The notes beneath the pieces are model-generated. The model searched no databases. It was not told where the DNA came from and saw nothing but the letters and a program-made list of their open reading frames with translations. From Planctomycetota bacterium (lineage in GTDB: Bacteria; Planctomycetota; Planctomycetia; Planctomycetales; Planctomycetaceae), in contig JAHZKX010000011.1 in assembly GCA_022600195.1 (NCBI GenBank), positions 1-64,000 of the forward strand: a stretch of 64,000 bases of DNA, written 5' to 3'. The translations under genes were made by a program, and so were the position numbers. Below are positions 1-7,864 of this stretch, in pieces. Numbering within the stretch: the stretch's first letter is position 1; each line of letters begins with the position of its first letter.

Positions 1-87
1 AGGAAGTCAAACGAGACGAAGTAAGATAAGGACCAAATCTTCGTCCGAATCTCCAAGCCACACATCGGACGAATCTTTCCATAACCA

Positions 88-130
88 GCGCTACGTTTTT
101 CGACCGGCAGGCGCTACGTTTTCTGACCGG
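88..130. repeat. Pair of 20-bp imperfect direct repeats
   Basis: Two 20-bp copies at 88-107 and 111-130 differ at two adjacent bases. Each reads GCGCTACGTTTT..ACCGG. They lie just past the 3' end of the gene remnant on the minus strand. They are too short to call an element; a duplication or recombination scar is possible. Confidence 0.5.
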
Positions 131-424
131 TGTTTACACAAGGATTTCTACCATTGAAACAATGGATGCCGCTCTCCATCGCATCAGGTACTGCATCAAA
201 GTGCGGGAGGCCGGTACCCTTCAGAACTATGATGTTGTCCATCAATAAATCGACAGAGGGCTCCAACCCCACGATGGAAGCATGGCGACGCACTAGCTCG
301 TCTCCTAAGCCAATGAAAAAGGACTCATCAATTGGCTACTCTCTGAGCATCTCCAGCACGCGGGCCGACGAGTTAGACTCCGTATTAAGAAACCCAATTA
401 GATATGCGAATTGAGGAGGGGTTC
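114..424 (-). pseudogene. Remnant of an unrecognised protein gene
   Basis: On the minus strand a reading frame enters after a TGA near 424 and reads as ordinary globular protein, with segments such as FAYLIGFLNTE and ARVLEMLRE. It meets an in-frame TAG at 336-338 and continues as IGLGDELVRRHASIVGLEP and NIIVLKGTGLPHFDAVPDAM before a TAG at 114-116. There is no start codon and no complete domain. The composition looks coding, so this is probably the degraded end of a larger gene. I do not recognise the family. The complementary plus-strand frame at 130-414 is taken to be its shadow. Confidence 0.4.
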
Positions 425-465
425 AAGGATCGCAGGTTGAGATGTCATCGAATTTTGAGAACCTG

Positions 466-1941
466 CTAAAGAGGTTCGGTTGCTTGAAGCAGACCATCGA
501 AGTCCGCGTTGCCGAGCCACTCTGATACGATAGACATGGATGGTCTGTCCTGAGGAGCCTGGGCTAGCATGGGATCGAGTATCTTCACAAAACGTTCCGG
601 TACGGTGCGTAATGCCTTGTCGCGTGCGGCTCCCGAGGCGATGCTTTGGATAGTGCGTACGATATTGCGCTCAGTCAGCACCGGTTTGCCTGTGAGCAAT
701 TCGCACAAAATCAACCCAAAGGAGAAGACGTCCGACTCGGCCGAGACGGGAGCTCCCTGGGTCTGCTCTGGAGACATGAAAGCGGGAGTTCCTGTGATCT
801 TGCCGTTCGGGGCATTCGGCATGTGGATTGTCTCGAAGAGAAACGTTGCATCAGGGTCGTCATTATCCACACCAGAACTTGATGGAACTAATTTCTTGTC
901 AGACTCCATCACTCCTGCTGTTTTGGCGAGACCGAAATCCAACAGCTTCGTGTCTCCAGCCTTTGTCACCATGATGTTGGCGGGCTTCAAGTCGCCATGA
1001 ACAATATCGTTCTCATGCGCGACGACCAGACCTGCGGCGATACCTCGTGTGATATGCCCAAGCATTGCTGCATCGATCGAATTGATCTCGATCTCGTTTA
1101 AAGTTTGGCCTTCGACGTACTCCATCACAATCACAGGCAGTCCATTAATTATCTCAACCGCATAGACCGAACAAATATTGGGGTGCTGAAGTCGAGCGGC
1201 GGAACGCGCCTCGGCTAGCACCGCATCTTTTGCGGTTATCAGTTCGGCGTGGACGATTTTGACCGCAACCTTTCGATCCAATGTCAGATCATGTACGGCG
1301 AAAACTGTTCCGAAAGCTCCGCTTCCTAGTTTTTCCAAAATTCGATAATGGCCGAGCACGCGATCCACCTCAAGCTGACCCGCCACGTCAATCGTCCCAT
1401 CTGCCCTGGCCCAGCTTGCTGGGCACAGCCCACCCGATTGGCACGCATTAACAACTCGCAGTGTCTCCTCAACACTGCGCCCCACCTTGGTGTTATGAAC
1501 AACAGAGTACTGTAATATCCCTTCGGGGTCGATCAGGAACAACCCACGTGACGGACAATTCTTGTCGCTGGTCCACGCGCCGTAACGGCGGCAGACTTCA
1601 CCCGTTGGGTCTGAACCAAGTGGAAACTGCAGTGGGCCCACGCCTCCCTGGTCAAGGGGTGTATCCAGCCAGCGCCGATGGTCTTTCAGTGTATCGATGC
1701 TAATTGCCAGCAGTTCAACATTGCGCGTTTGGAACTCGTGAATCTGTGCGCTAAAAGCGGTCAGTTCCGTCGGGCAAACGAAGGAAAAATCTCGCGGATA
1801 GAACAACAGAAGTAACCAGTTTCCAGCATAGGAATCAAGCGATCGAGATTCGGCAGCGGGTCGGCCAAAGCGGACAACGTCCACTTGGAACTCGGGAGCC
1901 GGATTATCGATCATCGGTGGAGCGTTCATGTGAATTACCAC
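466..1941 (-). CDS. Peroxiredoxin-serine/threonine protein kinase fusion
   Basis: The first ~185 residues form an AhpC/Prx1-type 2-Cys peroxiredoxin. The peroxidatic Cys56 sits in FSFVCPTEL and the resolving Cys173 in GLCPASW. From ~198 to ~470 there is a Hanks-type protein kinase: glycine loop LGSGAFGTV, Lys228 in VAVKIV, catalytic HGDLKPAN (Asp317), DFG at 335-337 and a SPEQ activation-segment end. Both active sites look intact. Prx enzymes reduce peroxides through a Cys-sulfenate and a disulfide, so the architecture suggests a kinase whose activity follows peroxide through the attached Prx (inference). No membrane segment is seen, so it is probably cytosolic. The longest frame starts at GTG 1941; the ATG at 1929 (residue 5) is an equally good start. 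Neither has a clear ribosome site. Confidence 0.9.
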   Translation of the reverse strand: MVIHMNAPPMIDNPAPEFQVDVVRFGRPAAESRSLDSYAGNWLLLLFYPRDFSFVCPTELTAFSAQIHEFQTRNVELLAISIDTLKDHRRWLDTPLDQGGVGPLQFPLGSDPTGEVCRRYGAWTSDKNCPSRGLFLIDPEGILQYSVVHNTKVGRSVEETLRVVNACQSGGLCPASWARADGTIDVAGQLEVDRVLGHYRILEKLGSGAFGTVFAVHDLTLDRKVAVKIVHAELITAKDAVLAEARSAARLQHPNICSVYAVEIINGLPVIVMEYVEGQTLNEIEINSIDAAMLGHITRGIAAGLVVAHENDIVHGDLKPANIMVTKAGDTKLLDFGLAKTAGVMESDKKLVPSSSGVDNDDPDATFLFETIHMPNAPNGKITGTPAFMSPEQTQGAPVSAESDVFSFGLILCELLTGKPVLTERNIVRTIQSIASGAARDKALRTVPERFVKILDPMLAQAPQDRPSMSIVSEWLGNADFDGLLQATEPL

Positions 1942-1958
1942 TCATAGTACATGAAGTG

Positions 1959-2228
1959 TTAAACGACACTCTGTTTGCTGATGTACTTCAGTGGTTCCGC
2001 ATAGCACTTCAAGTGCTTCATCACGGCTTCCTGAACGAGCTGTCGCTGGTAGTACGATTGCATTTCTCCGAGCACTTTAACACGACCGGGCTTTGCCTGC
2101 AACGAATGCTCTTTCACATTTCTTCGCCGTAGCTCTGGATTTCCACTGATAATTTCCCGCTCAATGGACGCAAAAAAAAGTCTGGTCGTATTGGGTTCCG
2201 AATTGAAATAGACGAGTAACACGAACAA
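1959..2228 (-). CDS. Small BON-domain-like protein
   Basis: The frame reads SGNPELRRRNVKE, then GRVKVLGEMQSYYQRQLVQE, then a hydrophobic/basic end. This matches the BON fold pattern of a charged helix, a G-x-V-x-L-x-G strand, and SYYxKQLxQE followed by a second helix and a final strand. BON domains are thought to bind phospholipid or membranes. The frame opens with TTG at 2228 and the true start is uncertain; the first ~25 residues do not look conserved. It lies 17 bp upstream of the peroxiredoxin-kinase gene on the same strand and could be co-transcribed. At 89 residues it could also be a trimmed copy. Confidence 0.5.
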   Translation of the reverse strand: MFVLLVYFNSEPNTTRLFFASIEREIISGNPELRRRNVKEHSLQAKPGRVKVLGEMQSYYQRQLVQEAVMKHLKCYAEPLKYISKQSVV

Positions 2229-2628
2229 AGTCCTGCGACAGCCACGTGAGGCTGACTTCGGAAGGCTTGGACCTGAGTCATTGCCTGCTCAGACAGGGCC
2301 TCTGTCATAGACTTCGACAGGGAGTGCGTTTTATTAAAGACTCCACCTCATTATACTCTGTATATACCTCTCGACGAAGAGATTAAAATTGAGAGCATTT
2401 GGTGGTATAATCATTCCTTCAAGTGCGCGCTACACCTGGAAGCACGTAAGTGCTGGATTGATTCATATTAGTTCTGAGGGAGCTGCTTGATATTGGTTTC
2501 TTCTGGCTTCGTATGACCCATCAGTGATCAAATATAAAAACAGTGGACCAAAAAGAATAATGAATTCAGACAGTGATGATTCAACGAGCCTTAAGAGAAT
2601 TATTTCTGGTCATAATATAGAGAGTCAA

Positions 2629-5600
2629 ATGACGATGAAAAAGTTTGCCTTTTTTCTGTTGATCCTTTTTCCCGGACATCTGACATTCGCAGAAGACTGG
2701 AATACATGGAGACATGATAATCAACACTCGGGTATCTCCAATGAAGAGTTGCCTGAGAACCTAAAACTCATCTGGGCACGTCAGCTCCCCAAACCCTCTC
2801 CTGCATGGAATGACTCAAGATTACAATTTGATAAAAGTATTCACCTCGTTATTTCCGGTTCGACCACATACGTTAATACTCCCGATTTAGAGGGAGTTCG
2901 TGCTTACCATGCGGATTCCGGAAAAGAAATCTGGCGGTTCAACGCAAATGGACCAGTCCGCGTAGCTCCTTGTATTGCAGGAATTAATATTCTAATTGCC
3001 TGTGATGATGGATTCCTGTACTGCCTCGATAAAAAAACAGGCAACATCAAATGGAAATTCTTCGCGGGTCACAATGAAAAGAGAACATTAGGAAATGGAA
3101 AATTAATCTCAATCTGGCCCGTCAGGGGTGGCCCCGTTGTAGAAAACGGAGTGGTGTATTGTGCCGCCGGCGTTTGGCCATTTATGGGGACGATTATCTA
3201 TGCCATAGATCTCAATACCGGCCACGAAATTTGGAGAAACGAAGAAACAAGTCTCATGTATTTTGAACAAGATGGGGCGGGAGAAGGTTATGGTTTTGGA
3301 GGCCCCTCTCCTCAAGGCAGTATCGCAATCAACGGCGAAAACCTTGTCATTCCCGCTGGACGAGCCTGGCCCATGCAGATCAATAAAACGACGGGGAAAC
3401 TCCTGCCTTATTATCCCGGCGTAAAAGATCACGGCGGAGGCGGAAGTGTTCGCATCTCAGTTTACGATGATTATTTGACAATGGGCGGTTTTGTATTCAG
3501 TCTGAAGAATTTTCTTCCCCTGAGTTTTAATGATAAAGCGAAATTCCTGAAACCATTTTCCGCTTTATCGCTAATCGACCAGGAAGTTCTGTATTCAGTA
3601 AGCGAACAGCAATTCACTGCATTCAGTTTAAATCAGCCGGAACTCAAGCTTTACAGGGGTGGTTTTGGAGTTCAAGCGCTGCAAGCGACAGCACCGAAAT
3701 TATGGGAATTCACGCACGACAAACCATTGATGACTTTTATTAAATCTGGTTCTAAAATCTACGCAAGTACAGAAAGTGAAATTTTAGCGATCAAGGTCGA
3801 GTCAGAGTTGGACGAAAAACGCGTGGCCTGGAGTATCGATACACCTGACACGGTCCTTGAATTGGCAGCCGCCAATGGAAAACTGTATGCATCGACCAAA
3901 GGGGGATGGGTCTATTGTTATGGAACTGGCAACGGTGAACCAAAAGTCTATTCTCGACCTAAGCAAGAATTACCTCAAGCCGACATCTGGCAAGAAAAAG
4001 TATTAAGGCTTAAAGAGAAACTGAGTTTGAATGAAGGTTATTGTTTAGTAACAGGCCTCAAAGATGGGGAACTTTTACGTGCTTTAGTAAAAAACACCCA
4101 ACTAAAGATCATCGCCATTGATCAGCATTCCGAACTGGTAAATCGATTAAGAGTTGAATACGAAGAAGCAGGTCTCTTAGGCAACCGAGTCATACTTCAC
4201 CAGGGTTCTCCACTCGAATTCGAATATCCTCAATACTTAGCCAAGCTGATTATTTCTGAATATTCATATGAAAGTAACCATTCCTTTTTTGAGAATCTGA
4301 TTACGAAAACCTATTCCTCGCTGAGACCCTTCGGTGGAGCTTTGGCGATCAACGTGCCTGCCTCTAAACAGGACCGCTTCACCAGTATGATTCAACCGAT
4401 GACCTTGGAGAAAATGGATCTCTCTCGTCAAGATGATTGGACATTGCTGATTCGTTCGGGAGCGTTAGCAGGGAGCGATGATTGGACACACGAATCAGGA
4501 AATCCGGGAAATACCTGGAAAAATAATGACAAGCTCGTCAAAGCACCTTTGGGTGTTCTCTGGTACGGAGGCAGCGCAGGTGCTGATGAACTCTTCATGC
4601 ATAAAGATAAGGATCCTTCCACTCCACAGATTGTAGACGGAAGAATGTTTATTCATGGCGAGAGAGTGATGACTTCCATCGATATCTATACCGGTCAGAT
4701 TATCTGGAAGAAAAAGATACCTGCCGCGCGATTGTTTCGTAATGACAGAACGAACGTCACGGGGATCAAACCTTGGAACACAAGAGCAGGCACTCGCCCT
4801 GCCCGTTCAGATTTTGTTGCTGATAAACAAGGTTTGTTTTTAGTTTTGGGTCAGAAAATAGTACGCTGGGATTCCGCGACAGGAAAAGAAATTCAATCTT
4901 ATGTTGTGCCTCCAGAACTTCCAGGAGGCAGGTCTCCTCATATCGGCCAACTAAAAATAAAAGGCCATGTCATGATTGTCAGTGCCGGCTATGAAGCTCC
5001 AGAGCTCGGTGCTACTTTTGTCACCGATGACTTTGAAGCTCTCTCAAAAGAGGAACTCAAAACGACGTTGAGCCGTTTGAAAACATGGCTGCCCGAGAAC
5101 ATTGTCAATCGAAATAAAGACGAACAGGATTTAGAATATTTGACGCGTTACGCAAATCACCTTCTAAGCCAGAAAGAATTAGAGAAAAAAGTTTTACCTT
5201 CAGTACAAAGCCAGCCACTAGACACCACACAATTGGAAAAACTTTCAAACACAAAAAAATCGTTCGAACACTACTACCAAATACAAAAACAATACTTCGC
5301 TCCGTTTCTATCATTGAGAGACCTGAATCGTAAACTGATCGAAGCGGCGTTTCCTGATATCAAAACAATGCCACTAAAAACAAACTGGGACAATGAGCGT
5401 TATTGGAGAGGCGCTGCCACAAAACAGATCGTTGCCATCGATATCAACAGCGGAAAAGTACTCTGGAGAAAAATTTCGAACTATGGCTTCCCGCACAAAT
5501 CGGTTGCGATTGGAAACGGTCGCGTTTTCTGTTTAGACCGCATCGACATTGCCACCCTGGAACTCACCAAACGAAGAGGAGTTGCGGTTGAACATACCCC

Positions 5601-6801
5601 GCGCGTTCTGAGTTATGACCTGCAAACGGGACGAGAAGTGTGGACACAAACTGACAACGGATTGAGTTACCAAACCTTGTACTCAGATCAACATGACATT
5701 TTCTTACAGATATCACCATACGATTTAGATCCAGAAGCAATAAACAGGAAAAAACGTCGACAGGGATTACGCTTTGTAGCGCATCAGGGAACGAATGGTA
5801 AAGTCATCTGGCAACGGGACTTTGAAGTCAATCGAGCGGTCGGACGACATCGCGCGTGGTATAGCTGGTTTCTCTACAAAGACATGGTCGTCTGTGAAAC
5901 TTATAAAGATTACACAGATGAAAATAGCGACTTTCATGGTATCGATCTCAAGACGGGAAAATTTGTGAATCGAGTTGATCCGATCACCGGCGAAACGAAA
6001 GATTGGGTCATCGCCCGAACCAGAGGCTGTGGGAATAGTGTCTGTTCGGAAAACCTGATCTTTTTTAGATCGGGATCAGCAGGATACTTCAACATGGAAA
6101 ATGATGGTGGCACATCCAACCTCGGCGGGTTTAGATCGGGTTGTAAAAATAGCCTGATCCCTGCAGGAGGTATCTTAAATGCACCCAACATTGCCAGTGG
6201 TTGCTCGTGTAACTATCCCATTTTTACGTCGCTTGCTTTAGTAACAATGAAAGGGGTCGAAAATTGGACTTCGAATGAGATGGTTTATCAGGGAGAAAAA
6301 ATAAAGCGACTGGGAATCAATTTAGGAGCGCCTGGTGACTATAAGGCAAAAAAGGGAACGTTGTGGGTGGACTACCCAAGTAAAGGAGGACCCTCACCCA
6401 AAGTACCTGTGAAAGTCACTCCCGAAAACCCCGCCTGGTTTTATCACCATTCAGCCAGGGTTCAAGGTCCGCATGCCGGATTTGTCACAGGTTCAGGTGC
6501 ACTGGGGTTGGAGAAAATCAGTATCTTGCTGGGTGACAAAAATCGAAAGGGGGTCTACACGGTACGTCTATTTTTCTCTGAAAATAAGGGAGCTTCAACA
6601 GGGGATCGAATCCAGACCATTTCGATTCAGAACAAACCCGTTTTAAAAAATTATGATATTTTGAAAGAAGTAAGTCTCCCTGGTGTGGGAGTTGTGAAAG
6701 AGTTTAAAAACATCAAAATCACCAACGGCGAACTGCTGATCGGGTTGACTGCTGATGTTGGTAAAACATTACTTTGCGGGATAGAGGTAATAGAACAATA
6801 G
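2629..6801 (+). CDS. Secreted PQQ-type beta-propeller protein with methyltransferase-like insert
   Basis: This 1390-residue exported protein has the signal peptide MTMKKFAFFLLILFPGHLTFA. A frame is open from GTG 2524, but ATG 2629 directly precedes the signal peptide and follows AGAG, so it is the preferred start. Residues ~25-460 carry PQQ/BamB-like blades, with repeats such as ADSGKEIWRF and KKTGNIKWKF. Residues ~465-585 resemble a Rossmann methyltransferase (LVTGLKDGELL, IIAIDQHSELVNRL) with no clear SAM-binding glycine loop, so it is probably inactive. More blades follow (YTGQIIWKKK, INSGKVLWRK). The last ~115 residues look malectin-like (YTVRLFFSEN). A role in extracellular binding or redox is only inferred. 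It stands alone on the plus strand. Confidence 0.85.
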   Translation: MTMKKFAFFLLILFPGHLTFAEDWNTWRHDNQHSGISNEELPENLKLIWARQLPKPSPAWNDSRLQFDKSIHLVISGSTTYVNTPDLEGVRAYHADSGKEIWRFNANGPVRVAPCIAGINILIACDDGFLYCLDKKTGNIKWKFFAGHNEKRTLGNGKLISIWPVRGGPVVENGVVYCAAGVWPFMGTIIYAIDLNTGHEIWRNEETSLMYFEQDGAGEGYGFGGPSPQGSIAINGENLVIPAGRAWPMQINKTTGKLLPYYPGVKDHGGGGSVRISVYDDYLTMGGFVFSLKNFLPLSFNDKAKFLKPFSALSLIDQEVLYSVSEQQFTAFSLNQPELKLYRGGFGVQALQATAPKLWEFTHDKPLMTFIKSGSKIYASTESEILAIKVESELDEKRVAWSIDTPDTVLELAAANGKLYASTKGGWVYCYGTGNGEPKVYSRPKQELPQADIWQEKVLRLKEKLSLNEGYCLVTGLKDGELLRALVKNTQLKIIAIDQHSELVNRLRVEYEEAGLLGNRVILHQGSPLEFEYPQYLAKLIISEYSYESNHSFFENLITKTYSSLRPFGGALAINVPASKQDRFTSMIQPMTLEKMDLSRQDDWTLLIRSGALAGSDDWTHESGNPGNTWKNNDKLVKAPLGVLWYGGSAGADELFMHKDKDPSTPQIVDGRMFIHGERVMTSIDIYTGQIIWKKKIPAARLFRNDRTNVTGIKPWNTRAGTRPARSDFVADKQGLFLVLGQKIVRWDSATGKEIQSYVVPPELPGGRSPHIGQLKIKGHVMIVSAGYEAPELGATFVTDDFEALSKEELKTTLSRLKTWLPENIVNRNKDEQDLEYLTRYANHLLSQKELEKKVLPSVQSQPLDTTQLEKLSNTKKSFEHYYQIQKQYFAPFLSLRDLNRKLIEAAFPDIKTMPLKTNWDNERYWRGAATKQIVAIDINSGKVLWRKISNYGFPHKSVAIGNGRVFCLDRIDIATLELTKRRGVAVEHTPRVLSYDLQTGREVWTQTDNGLSYQTLYSDQHDIFLQISPYDLDPEAINRKKRRQGLRFVAHQGTNGKVIWQRDFEVNRAVGRHRAWYSWFLYKDMVVCETYKDYTDENSDFHGIDLKTGKFVNRVDPITGETKDWVIARTRGCGNSVCSENLIFFRSGSAGYFNMENDGGTSNLGGFRSGCKNSLIPAGGILNAPNIASGCSCNYPIFTSLALVTMKGVENWTSNEMVYQGEKIKRLGINLGAPGDYKAKKGTLWVDYPSKGGPSPKVPVKVTPENPAWFYHHSARVQGPHAGFVTGSGALGLEKISILLGDKNRKGVYTVRLFFSENKGASTGDRIQTISIQNKPVLKNYDILKEVSLPGVGVVKEFKNIKITNGELLIGLTADVGKTLLCGIEVIEQ

Positions 6802-7200
6802 CAGAGTGCTATCAACATCCAAGTCACTCTAACGTGGTTGGCTGCCCGTTTCAAAAGGGATTGTTCTTGACTTGTTGTAACAATCTCTCGGTATCTATCA
6901 TTCGAAGTCTGGAAGTGTTGTTCATTCTCGTAACAAAAAACTCGAATCATATTCAATTCCGTCAAAAAAAGATGAGTTCTTCTTGCGAGTCCCAAGTTTG
7001 TTTTATGGTTCGTTAAATCATGCATACAGAAGCCCTTCCAGACGGAATACATCTAGTCGAATTCAAATTCCGGAATTAGGTATGAGTTCCCCTGACGCGT
7101 GGGGTTTCCGCGTTTTGGGTCGTTTTTCGCGTCAATTCGGAAAAGGTATGATTTGATGAGACACCGGTGCGGACGGAACGCCAAGAACAGCAGCGCGCGT
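6802..7200. other. Intergenic stretch, nothing identified
   Basis: About 400 bp follow the propeller gene. Short frames exist on both strands, but none shows a recognisable domain, ribosome site or homology. It marks the left edge of the gene-decay region. Confidence 0.4.
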
Positions 7201-7400
7201 CTAGTCTGCGTCATTGTCACTCGGCCCAATCCAGAAATGCGGATTGTGCTCCACCTCCCACAAATGACCATCCAGATCTTTGAAGTAGCCGCCCCGGAAC
7301 GCCTTCTCAGGCTTTTTTCCAAGCGTGGCGACACTATGTAGCCCTCTTCTCGGCCAAAAAACTCTATAACCTCAGTGTCTCGCGCGGCCTTGGTTAGCGG
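7201..7400 (-). pseudogene. Frameshifted C-terminal fragment of a VOC/glyoxalase-family protein
   Basis: On the minus strand one frame gives TEVIEFFGREEGYIV. A second frame, joined at about 7330-7345, gives GKKPEKAFRGGYFKDLDGHL, then WEVEHNPHFW, and ends at a TAG at 7201-7203. GYFxDxDGHLWEVxxNP is the hallmark C-terminus of VOC (glyoxalase/bleomycin-resistance) proteins. The two halves are in different frames and the N-terminal half of the domain is missing. This is therefore a decayed gene, with the shift falling just before the last beta-alpha module. Confidence 0.7.
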
Positions 7401-7628
7401 ATGTTGGTTCCGCCTAACCGCTCAGAAACAAATGTTGAGCGCACCTATCCAAATTCGCGTCCCGTTAGTCCAAGGTCCGATTGCTGACACGGTCGCGATA
7501 TCCCCGGGAATCCCTCTCCCAAAAATTGTAATGACGGAACTGGCCACACCGCATCAGTTGGGTCTTGATCAGTTCCGGAAGCATGCATTCGGATTTTTTA
7601 GATCCACTCCAGAAACACGACTCCAACT

Positions 7629-7662
7629 ACACGACAATATATTGACGGATTTATTGTCGTGT
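7629..7662. repeat. 11-bp perfect inverted repeat
   Basis: The arms ACACGACAATA (7629-7639) and TATTGTCGTGT (7652-7662) enclose a 12-nt loop. No T-run follows, so it is not a standard terminator. It may be an operator or the stem of a small element. It lies ~200 bp upstream of the EIIA-SLC4 gene. Confidence 0.55.
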
Positions 7663-7864
7663 AATATACTTCTCATTATCGGCGTGAGGCTGAAGCATCG
7701 GCAACCTTAAAACAACTCGTGAGGACCACCGTGGAAAAGATCATTCGAGGTTCACACATTTCAGCGAGACGTGTTAGGGACGCAACAGCAGCTTTTCAGC
7801 AGTCTTTCCAAGGACAGCATCAGAATTAGCAACCGGGCCGAAAAACGGTCGCCTGAGGACTCCC

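Noticed and set aside
569-1000. Plus-strand open frame inside the peroxiredoxin-kinase gene
   Set aside because: It lies wholly antisense to the kinase domain, which has clear motifs; no ribosome site and no recognisable domain.
2389-2411. TTGAGA and TATAAT as a promoter for the propeller gene
   Set aside because: The spacer is only 11 bp, too short for a sigma-70 promoter; left out as a feature.
7375-7710. 111-codon plus-strand frame
   Set aside because: No domain or ribosome site is visible, and its first part is antisense to the VOC remnant.
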